A stretch of 6,791 nt of DNA from Thermoflexales bacterium (GTDB taxonomy: Bacteria > Chloroflexota > Anaerolineae > B4-G1 > SLSP01), in assembly GCA_015486785.1 (NCBI GenBank), contig WFQZ01000112.1, positions 1 to 6,791 of the forward strand. Direction: 5' to 3'. This document shows positions 1-5,278 of the stretch, piece after piece. Under the pieces are notes generated by a model that ran no database searches, had not been told where the DNA came from, and worked only from the letters and a program-made list of their open reading frames with translations. The translations under genes and the position numbers were made by a program. The number at the start of each line of letters is the position of its first letter. The stretch's first letter is position 1.

Positions 1-412
1 AGATGATGCCCCAGATCACCGGCGACGTTCCGCCGCCGAGCGCGGGGAGGAACACGACGCCCAGCAAGGCGATCCGCGAGAGCAAGGCCGCGCTGACGAC
101 GATCTGCTTGTAGCCGGACGCTCGCCGCGTCAGCCACGCGCCGGGCAGCATCGCCAGGGGCATCATCAAGTTGCTGAGGGAGCTGAGCAAGCCGATTTGG
201 CCGCGCGTCGCGCCCAGCGAAAGGAGGTAAATCGCCTGGTAGGAAAGCAGGATGGTGCTGGCCGTATTGCCGAAGATGCCCGAAAACACCAGCCAGCGCA
301 GGGAAGCCCGCACAGAGCGGGGCAGCCGGGCACTCCACTCGCCCCCGGCAGACCAGAGTTGCAGTTGTCGTCCGGTCTTCTGAAGCCACCAGGGAGAAGG
401 TCGTTTATTCAT
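1..412 (-). CDS. Major-facilitator-type transporter, N-terminal part (cut by window edge)
   Basis: Only the first 137 codons are in the window; the gene continues off the left edge. The protein starts MNKRPSPWWLQKTG, has a cationic cytoplasmic N-terminus, then hydrophobic spans at about residues 38-60 (around WLVFSGIFGNTAS), 70-95 and 105-125. Between the second and third spans lies PGAWLTRRASGYKQ, which resembles the loop 2-3 motif A of major-facilitator transporters (glycine, then basic residues before the next helix). It would sit in the cytoplasmic membrane; the substrate cannot be read from this fragment. Its ATG (412-410) overlaps the stop of the upstream PII-like receptor gene as ATGA, so the two are probably translationally coupled. 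A purine-rich GGAGGAG lies a little far upstream. The MFS assignment rests on topology and motif A alone, so another multi-span permease family is possible. Confidence 0.75.
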   Translation of the reverse strand, partial: MNKRPSPWWLQKTGRQLQLWSAGGEWSARLPRSVRASLRWLVFSGIFGNTASTILLSYQAIYLLSLGATRGQIGLLSSLSNLMMPLAMLPGAWLTRRASGYKQIVVSAALLSRIALLGVVFLPALGGGTSPVIWGII

Positions 413-678
413 CCAAGCTGTGCAAACTCCTCCGCCGGCAGGACGAAGATGGTGGCTTTGTGCTCGCCTGGCCGCTCCGGAGGGCGGCAATGGTCTTCAA
501 TGAGCCGGAAGACCGTTTCCACGGCGGATTCTTCCACGCCGATAAGGAAGGTGACGTTGCCCCGGCGGAGGAATCCGCCCGTGCTGGCGATGCGCGTGGT
601 TCTGAAGTCCTGCTCCACCAAAGCCTCCGAGACTTCGATGGCATCTGCGTCTTTCACAATAGCGACTATCAATTTCAT
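409..678 (-). CDS. PII-like cyclic-di-AMP receptor (DarA/PstA/YaaQ family), short-loop form
   Basis: This 89-residue protein of the DUF970 / cyclic-di-AMP receptor family begins MKLIVAIVKDAD, the usual first beta-strand. It has the family's signature region: DFRTTRI (residues 24-30), TGGFL (33-37), GN (40-41) and TFLIGV (43-48). These are the parts that in characterised homologs line the cyclic-di-AMP pocket between subunits of the trimer. The C-terminal ATIFVLPAEEF strand is also present. It is about 20 residues shorter than Bacillus DarA: the long loop between the second helix and the last strand is reduced to RPPERPGEHK. I chose ATG at 678 because the family starts there and because AAGGGGG sits six bases upstream; an in-frame start at 711 lies further out and lacks this support. 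The gene is 19 bp downstream of its full-length paralog and overlaps the transporter start by four bases. Family assignment is firm; actual ligand binding is inferred. Confidence 0.9.
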   Translation of the reverse strand: MKLIVAIVKDADAIEVSEALVEQDFRTTRIASTGGFLRRGNVTFLIGVEESAVETVFRLIEDHCRPPERPGEHKATIFVLPAEEFAQLG

Positions 679-697
679 CAGTTTCCCCCTTGGCTTT

Positions 698-1039
698 CTA
701 CAGTTGCACAAACCGCTCCACCGGCAAGACGAAGATTGTCGCGCCGCCCACCCGCGCCTCGATCATCAGCGGATAGCTGGGCATCAAGGAAAACTCGCCG
801 CCCATCGAAACGTAGCGTGTGCGGGCCGGGCAGTTGGCCCGCACCACGGCGAAGAACTCATCCAATCGTTGGTGGGACACGCCTGCCAAGAGCGTGACTT
901 TGGATTCGTGCAGGAATCCGCCGGTGGCATTGATCACCGTGGCGGAGAACGTTCGTTCCTGCAACGCCGCAAGGAGACGGCGGAGCTGTCCGCCGTCGAC
1001 GATGGCAATGATCATCCGATCAATAGATTCCGCTCCCAT
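698..1039 (-). CDS. PII-like cyclic-di-AMP receptor paralog, full-length loop, altered pocket
   Basis: A 113-residue member of the same DUF970 family as its downstream neighbour. The fold pattern is clear: MIIAIVDGG (residues 9-17), TGGFL (39-43), then the long loop containing RYVSMGGEFSLMPSYP (75-90), and the closing strand GGATIFVLPVERF (98-110). The length and the GGATIFVLP ending match Bacillus DarA well. The pocket motif differs: where the neighbour has GN after GGFL this protein has S46-K47, and the Arg of DFRTT is replaced by Ser (TFSAT). So it may bind a different ligand, bind weakly, or act as a partner subunit. The start at 1039 is favoured by a GGGGGG run six bases upstream; the methionine at residue 9 (position 1015) aligns with family starts but has no well-placed ribosome site. 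It is the first gene of the leftward cluster. Confidence 0.85.
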   Translation of the reverse strand: MGAESIDRMIIAIVDGGQLRRLLAALQERTFSATVINATGGFLHESKVTLLAGVSHQRLDEFFAVVRANCPARTRYVSMGGEFSLMPSYPLMIEARVGGATIFVLPVERFVQL

Positions 1040-1065
1040 ACCCCGCCCCCCAGTTTGAAGAGATG

Positions 1066-1096
1066 CCCAAATTATAACGGCTTGCGGTCATTTGGG
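1066..1096. promoter_or_regulatory. 7-bp inverted repeat over the leftward promoter (candidate operator)
   Basis: CCCAAAT at 1066-1072 and ATTTGGG at 1090-1096 are exact inverted repeats separated by 17 bases. The left arm overlaps the -10 TATAAT of the leftward promoter and the right arm overlaps its -35 position. Arms 24 bp apart (just over two helical turns) on one face would suit a dimeric repressor. The divergently transcribed ArsR-type protein is the obvious candidate, but this is inference. Confidence 0.4.
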
Positions 1097-1099
1097 AAA
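1071..1099 (-). promoter_or_regulatory. Leftward promoter of the PII-like receptor operon
   Basis: On the minus strand, 1076-1071 reads TATAAT, a perfect -10 hexamer. Seventeen bases further upstream, 1099-1094 reads TTTCCC, a weak -35 (three of six consensus positions). A start near 1064 would leave a leader of about 25 bases before the ATG at 1039. This is a sequence match only; no transcript data support it. Confidence 0.55.
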
Positions 1100-1124
1100 G
1101 GGCGCGTCTTTTGGTCGGCGCACA

Positions 1125-1159
1125 TTGACAAATCCGCCGCTGCATCTAAGATGTATAAA
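1125..1159 (+). promoter_or_regulatory. Rightward promoter of the ArsR-type regulator
   Basis: TTGACA at 1125-1130 is a perfect -35 hexamer. The best-spaced -10 is TAAGAT at 1147-1152 (16-base spacer, four of six positions). A better-looking TATAAA at 1154-1159 lies 23 bases away, too far for normal spacing, though the AT-rich tract 1154-1167 would help opening. Transcription would start about 1159-1167, leaving a very short leader or none before the regulator's start codon. Confidence 0.5.
1141..1155. promoter_or_regulatory. Palindrome CATCTAAGATG on the rightward -10 (candidate ArsR-type operator)
   Basis: Positions 1143-1153 form CATCT-A-AGATG, an exact inverted repeat around a single central base, and the outer pair T1141/A1155 also matches. 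It sits on the presumed -10 and just upstream of the regulator's start codon, a common place for autoregulatory sites of ArsR-type proteins. Function is inferred from position and symmetry only. Confidence 0.4.
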
Positions 1160-1168
1160 ATTTTCTTT

Positions 1169-1471
1169 ATGGATGAGATGATGCCAGTTTCTGAGGTGCG
1201 GCCATTAGCGAAATCGTTGCGGGCGTTGCAATCGGTGCTCCGGTTGCGGATTTTATCCCGGCTGGCGGAAGGTGAGAACAACGTCAAATCACTGGCGATG
1301 GAGTTGCGGGTGAGCCAGCCGTTGATCTCGTGGCACCTGACCCAGTTACGGCAGGCTGGCTATGTGTATGCGGAGCGAGTTGGGCGTGAGGCGCATTACT
1401 TCCTTCAGCCGGACGCTTTCCGCGAGTTGCGGCAGCAGTTGGAGGCTCTGTTGGGGTTTCCGCTTTGCTAA
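1169..1471 (+). CDS. ArsR-type winged-helix transcription regulator, no metal-site cysteines
   Basis: From the ATG at 1169 this is a 100-residue DNA-binding protein. LAKSLRALQSVLRLRILSRL (13-32) is the typical first helix pair of the ArsR fold. It is followed by NNVKSLAMEL (38-46) and the recognition helix SQPLISWHLTQLRQAG (49-64), and the wing AERVGREAHYFL (68-79) comes next. The C-terminus is a dimerisation helix. The classical metal ligands (the CxC pair in helix 3) are absent; the only cysteine is the last residue. The start is uncertain: the frame is open far upstream, but 1169 or 1181 are the likely starts. The 1181 ATG has GGATGAG a few bases upstream, whereas 1169 would be nearly leaderless; 1151 falls inside the promoter. 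It is divergent from the PII-like receptors and 66 bp before the phosphatidyltransferase gene, so it may control either or both. Confidence 0.85.
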   Translation: MDEMMPVSEVRPLAKSLRALQSVLRLRILSRLAEGENNVKSLAMELRVSQPLISWHLTQLRQAGYVYAERVGREAHYFLQPDAFRELRQQLEALLGFPLC

Positions 1472-1472
1472 T

Positions 1473-1523
1473 CGGCGGCGCATTAGCTGAAAAGGTGATC
1501 GTTTAACCGCCGAATTCAGTTAA
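1473..1523 (+). promoter_or_regulatory. Interleaved inverted repeats in the leader before the phosphatidyltransferase gene
   Basis: CGGCGG at 1473-1478 can pair with CCGCCG at 1507-1512. TTAGCTGAA at 1483-1491 can pair with TTCAGTTAA at 1515-1523 (one G-U pair). The pairs interleave, so they cannot both form as simple hairpins but could form a pseudoknot, and the last arm touches the ribosome site AAGGAG at 1524-1529. There is no T-tract, so this is not an obvious terminator after the regulator gene. It is low-confidence structure seen by eye. Confidence 0.25.
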
Positions 1524-1537
1524 AAGGAGATAATCTG

Positions 1538-2152
1538 GTGGAGAAAGTGAACTTAGGACCGTATGACACATTGACCGATTGGATGAGGGCGCAGGCTTCG
1601 GTGATCACGTACCCGATTGCGCGGGTCTTCCAAAAGCTGGGATTGCGTCCCAACACGATAACGTTGGTGGGGTTGGGGCTGAATTTCGCCGTGGGCGCGG
1701 TCATCGCCGGGGGATATTTGCGGCTCGGCGGGGCCTTGGTGCTGTTGGCCTCGGCGTTTGACGCGCTGGATGGAGCTTTGGCCCGTGTGTCGGAGAGCAA
1801 GACCCGCTTCGGCGCGTTTTTGGATTCAACGATGGATCGCATCTCCGAAGGGGCGTTGCTCTTCGGCTTGCTGGTGTGGCTGACGGCTCACGGCCCGGCC
1901 TCGGACGTTTACTTGGTGTATCTGACGCTCCTCGGCTCGCTGATGGTGAGCTACACCCGCGCCCGTGCGGAAGGCGTGGGATACGCCTGCAAGGTGGGGT
2001 TGCTCACGCGCGTGGAACGGATCGTGATCCTGGGGGTGGGGCTGATGTTGGCCTGGATACGCCCCACGCTGTGGCTGATGGCGATCTTCACCTGGGTGAC
2101 CGTGGTGCAACGCATCCTCTACGTGTACCGCGAAGCGCAGCAGACACCCTAA
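1538..2152 (+). CDS. CDP-alcohol phosphatidyltransferase (PIP-synthase-like)
   Basis: A 204-residue integral membrane enzyme that transfers a phosphatidyl group from a CDP-lipid to an alcohol with release of CMP. The complete family signature is present: D75-x2-D78-G79-x2-A82-R83-x8-G92-x3-D96-x3-D100. The aspartates bind the two metal ions and D100 is expected to be the catalytic base. Other supporting parts are RPNTITLVGL (37-46) before the motif, then about five more membrane spans, with SYTRARAEGVG (138-148) and ERIVIL (160-165). RFGAFLDSTMDRISEGALL resembles mycobacterial phosphatidylinositol-phosphate synthase and its archaeal counterparts more than PgsA proper, so the acceptor may be inositol phosphate. 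This is a family-level guess from memory. Translation starts at GTG 1538, with AAGGAG eight bases upstream. The next gene follows after 18 bp, indicating an operon. Confidence 0.9.
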   Translation: MEKVNLGPYDTLTDWMRAQASVITYPIARVFQKLGLRPNTITLVGLGLNFAVGAVIAGGYLRLGGALVLLASAFDALDGALARVSESKTRFGAFLDSTMDRISEGALLFGLLVWLTAHGPASDVYLVYLTLLGSLMVSYTRARAEGVGYACKVGLLTRVERIVILGVGLMLAWIRPTLWLMAIFTWVTVVQRILYVYREAQQTP

Positions 2153-2170
2153 AGTCGGTTTTCGGAGTGC

Positions 2171-5100
2171 GTGCAGGTGAAGGGGCAAAATCGTGGAAAG
2201 GGGCGACGCTTTTCCGAGGCTTTTCCGCCGTTGCTGGCCGGGGCGATCCTCTTGCTGCCGGTGTGGGCGCACCTGCTGACGATTCACAGCCTCCCTTGCA
2301 CGCACGATAACGCGCTACACTACTTGCGCTTGGCCGCGCTGCGCGACGCCTTCCGCCACGGGTGGCTCTTTTCGCGCTGGATTCCCAATCTGGCCCTGGG
2401 ATACGGCTACCCATTTTTCAACTTCCGCGAGCCGCTGCCGTATGTGAGCGGGGCTTTGCTCTACGCGCTGGGCGTTCCGGCGACGTTGGTGCTGGGGGGA
2501 TTTTACGCACTCAGCTTCGGCGCGGCTTTGTGGGGGACGTATCTCCTGGCGCGAGACCTTTTCGGCCCCCGGTCGGCTTGGATCGCGGCCCTGGGCTATG
2601 GACTGGGGCCGTATCTGCTCCTTGATGCGCTGCGGCGCGGCAATCTCCCGGAGTCGTTCGCGCTCGCGTTGCTGCCCTGGCTGCTGTTCACATTCCGCCG
2701 CTTGATCCTGGACGGTGGCCGCCGTTCCTTCGTGGCCTCGTGGGGCCTGCTGAGCGCGTTATTCTTGAGCCACAACATCACCTCGCTGCTTTTCGCGCCC
2801 TTCCTGGGGGGCTACGTCGTGGTGCTGGCATGGCTGTACCGCGAGCGGCGGCATTGGCCGTGGGCGTTCGCCTCGGTGGCTTTGGCCTTGGGCGTGACGG
2901 CCTGGTTTTGGTTCCCCGCGCTCACCGAGCAACACACGGTGCAACTGCATCTTTCCCGCACCACGCGCAACAATGACTTCCATTACAACTTCCTCACGTG
3001 GGGCGAGATGCTCCTCACCCGCCCCGCGCCCTACGATCCGCATTTCCTCAATCCGCCGATGCGGATTTACCTCGGCGTGGTGCAACTGGCCCTGGCTGCC
3101 GGGGGCGTGATCGCCCTTGTGCGGCACGGCAACCGCGAACAGCGGGCGTTGGCGACCCTCTTCGCCGGATTGAGCGGCGGCTATCTGTGGATGAGCACCG
3201 CGACCTCCGTCGCCTTGTGGGACGCGCTGCCCCTGCTGGCCTTCGTCCAGTTCCCCTGGCGGCTGGTGGGGCGGGCGTTGCTCCCCATCGCGCTGCTGGG
3301 CGGTGCGTCCCTGAGCGCGGGCTGGCCGAAGCGCGGGGCGCGGCTGGTGGAGCTGGGCGTGATCACGCTGCTGGTGCTGTTTTCGTGGCCCGATACTTAC
3401 CCGCCCAAGGGCGTTTGTCCCGCCGACCCCACGCCCGATCTGCACGATGTGTATGCCTTTGAGCAGCAAGGTCAAATCGGCGTGGACCCGGAGGGGAGCT
3501 ACTTCCCGGTGACGGTTGTGCAGCGGCCTCACGATACGGCGCTGGCCGAGGCGTTTATGCGGGGCGAGCTGCCCTTCCGGCTTGATGACGACTCGCTTCC
3601 GCCGGGCGCGGAGGTGCTTGCTCGTGAAATCCGCCCGCTGCGCACCACCTTCACGCTGGATGCGCCGCAGGATGGCCGCGCCCGCTGGCTGGGACTGGAC
3701 TATCCGGGCTGGGTGGTCTTGCGGGACGGCGTCCCGCTGCCCACGACGCCGGAATCCCGCACCGGCTTGCTCACTTTCCCCATCGCGGCGGGACGACACA
3801 CGTACACGGTAGCCTTTCGGGAGACTCCGCCCCGCCGTGCGGCTGACTTGGTGAGTCTGCTGTCGCTGGCGATGGCCCTGGGGCTGATGTTCGCCCGTCC
3901 GCGCCGCCGCCTCACGGTGACGCCGCCGCGCGGGACGCCCTGGGCGGTGCTTTACCTGGCGGTCGGCCTGACGGCGGGATACTTCCTCGTCATTCCGCAC
4001 GTGCCCTCGCCCATCCGGCGCAATCGCGTGACCCGAACGCGCTTGCCCGAAGTGCATACGCGCCGCGATCAGCCGTTTTCCGACGGGTTGAGCTTGCTGG
4101 GCAGCGACGTGATCACTGCCGAGGTGCCTTCCTCGCTCACCGTGCGCATGTTGTGGGGCACGCGGGCGACGCCGACCACGGAGGATGTGGCGGTGGCGTT
4201 GCTCGTGGGCGCGGATGGGCGGCGATGGAGTCCCGCCGGCGCGGATCGTCCGCGCGGCTACGAGCCGCCGCCTCCGACGACGATGTGGCAGCCGGGGGAT
4301 TACGCCTTTGATCCGCAGATCATCACCCCATGGCCGGGCACGCCGCCGGGCACTTACCGCATCGTGGTTTCGCTGTTTGACCGACACACGCTCAAGCCCG
4401 CCTCGGTGCTGGGCGCGGATGGGAGTCCCCTTGCGCCGGAGCTGACGTTGGGCGTCGTGCCGCTCCCCCGACCGGCGGCAGTTCCCGCCCTGGCGGCGTT
4501 GGGCGTTCCGCCCACGGCGACTTTGCGCACTTGCGGCGCGTTGGGCCTGTGGCACGTGCAGATGGATCGCGCCGTCGTCGCGCCGGGGGATACGCTCTCC
4601 CTGCGCTGGGTGTGGGAGGCTCTGGATTCGCCGGGGAAGCCGCTCACGGTGACGGTGCGCTTGGGCGATGCGGTTTTCCGCCGTGCGCCGGCGGCTCCCT
4701 GGTGGCCCACCGACCGTTGGCAGGCGGGCGAGCGGTGGATGGGGCAGCCGCTCATCCCGGTGCCGGGCGGTCTATCCGGCGGCGATTATCGGCTCACGCT
4801 GACGTTGCCCGGTTGTCCTCCGCTGGCCGAACTGCCGTTGCGCGTGATTGCGCCGGTTCGTCATTGGGACGTGCCCGCTTCCTTCACGCCCCTGGACGTG
4901 CGGTTTGGGGATCGCATCCGCCTGGCCGGGGCCGTGATCACGCCGACGGAGGCCGCGCCCGGTGATGCGGTGACGGTGGCTTTGGCTTGGCAGTCGCTGG
5001 CCGAAATGTCCCGCTCGTACCACGTGTTCGTGCATCTGCTTTCCCCCGATGGGCGTTTGGTGGCCCAGGATGACGGGATTCCTGCGGGCTGGACCCGTCC

Positions 5101-5278
5101 CACCGGCGGTTGGGCGGTGGGGGAGGTGATCACCGAGACGCGCACGCTGGCTTTGCCCGCGGATTTGCCGTCCGGCGAATATGAGTTGCGCGTGGGGTGG
5201 TATGAACCGGACGGCCCTCGGCTGCCCGTCGATTCCGGCGCGGACGCGGCCTTGTTGGCAAAGTTGGATGTGAAATGA
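2171..5278 (+). CDS. Giant multi-span membrane protein: GT-C / PTPS-related-like core plus three C-terminal beta-domains
   Basis: 1035 residues. A positively charged start is followed by a membrane span at about 16-38, then an extracytoplasmic loop with THDNALHYLR (44-53) and GYGYPFFNFREPLPY (77-91). This resembles the 6-pyruvoyl-tetrahydropterin-synthase-related membrane family, in which this loop carries the acidic residue that GT-C glycosyltransferases use for catalysis (here D46, tentative). About nine more spans run to residue 405, with GNLPESFALALLPW (157-170) and SHN (200-202) typical of the family. A soluble part (410-555) contains LGLDYPGWVVLRDG (507-520), seen in YfhO-like proteins. 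Two spans follow (557-575, 590-609), then three related beta-rich stretches (about 640-745, 787-880, 915-1020). The start is GTG 2171; GTG 2177 is better spaced from GGAG at 2164-2167. The last four bases overlap the TPR gene (ATGA). A lipid-linked sugar transfer role is inferred; it could be non-enzymatic. Confidence 0.8.
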   Translation: MQVKGQNRGKGRRFSEAFPPLLAGAILLLPVWAHLLTIHSLPCTHDNALHYLRLAALRDAFRHGWLFSRWIPNLALGYGYPFFNFREPLPYVSGALLYALGVPATLVLGGFYALSFGAALWGTYLLARDLFGPRSAWIAALGYGLGPYLLLDALRRGNLPESFALALLPWLLFTFRRLILDGGRRSFVASWGLLSALFLSHNITSLLFAPFLGGYVVVLAWLYRERRHWPWAFASVALALGVTAWFWFPALTEQHTVQLHLSRTTRNNDFHYNFLTWGEMLLTRPAPYDPHFLNPPMRIYLGVVQLALAAGGVIALVRHGNREQRALATLFAGLSGGYLWMSTATSVALWDALPLLAFVQFPWRLVGRALLPIALLGGASLSAGWPKRGARLVELGVITLLVLFSWPDTYPPKGVCPADPTPDLHDVYAFEQQGQIGVDPEGSYFPVTVVQRPHDTALAEAFMRGELPFRLDDDSLPPGAEVLAREIRPLRTTFTLDAPQDGRARWLGLDYPGWVVLRDGVPLPTTPESRTGLLTFPIAAGRHTYTVAFRETPPRRAADLVSLLSLAMALGLMFARPRRRLTVTPPRGTPWAVLYLAVGLTAGYFLVIPHVPSPIRRNRVTRTRLPEVHTRRDQPFSDGLSLLGSDVITAEVPSSLTVRMLWGTRATPTTEDVAVALLVGADGRRWSPAGADRPRGYEPPPPTTMWQPGDYAFDPQIITPWPGTPPGTYRIVVSLFDRHTLKPASVLGADGSPLAPELTLGVVPLPRPAAVPALAALGVPPTATLRTCGALGLWHVQMDRAVVAPGDTLSLRWVWEALDSPGKPLTVTVRLGDAVFRRAPAAPWWPTDRWQAGERWMGQPLIPVPGGLSGGDYRLTLTLPGCPPLAELPLRVIAPVRHWDVPASFTPLDVRFGDRIRLAGAVITPTEAAPGDAVTVALAWQSLAEMSRSYHVFVHLLSPDGRLVAQDDGIPAGWTRPTGGWAVGEVITETRTLALPADLPSGEYELRVGWYEPDGPRLPVDSGADAALLAKLDVK
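4088..5230 (+). repeat. Three related beta-domain units within the giant membrane protein
   Basis: Coding sequence for residues about 640-745, 787-880 and 915-1020. Units 2 and 3 share AxPGDxLxLxW-like openings (VAPGDTLSLRWVW, AAPGDAVTVALAW). All three have a W-x-x-G acidic step (MWQPGD, RWQAGE, GWAVGE) and a closing (P/S)xGxY element (PPGTYRIVV, SGGDYRLTL, PSGEYELRV). The likeness is at protein level and was seen by eye; the DNA has diverged. These look like extracytoplasmic sandwich domains, perhaps carbohydrate-binding. Confidence 0.5.

Noticed and set aside
460..897. Plus-strand open frame opposite the receptors
   Set aside because: No domain and composition typical of an antisense frame; the minus-strand genes match a known family end to end.
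197..1168. Upstream part of the plus-strand frame that ends as the ArsR-type regulator
   Set aside because: It runs antisense through the transporter and both receptor genes and the divergent promoters. Only the last 100 residues match a family, so the real start is near 1169.
1040..1168. Riboswitch, such as a cyclic-di-AMP sensing leader, before the receptor operon
   Set aside because: The predicted leader is only about 25 bases, far too short for a known riboswitch.
1472..1537. Terminator after the ArsR-type gene
   Set aside because: Complementary arms exist but there is no compact GC stem followed by T's; readthrough into the phosphatidyltransferase gene is more likely.
2759..4555. Long open minus-strand frame of about 600 codons opposite the giant membrane protein
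   Set aside because: The translation is rich in Arg, Gln, His and Ala with no recognisable domain or membrane pattern, as expected from the complement of a GC-rich coding frame. The plus-strand frame is clearly the gene.
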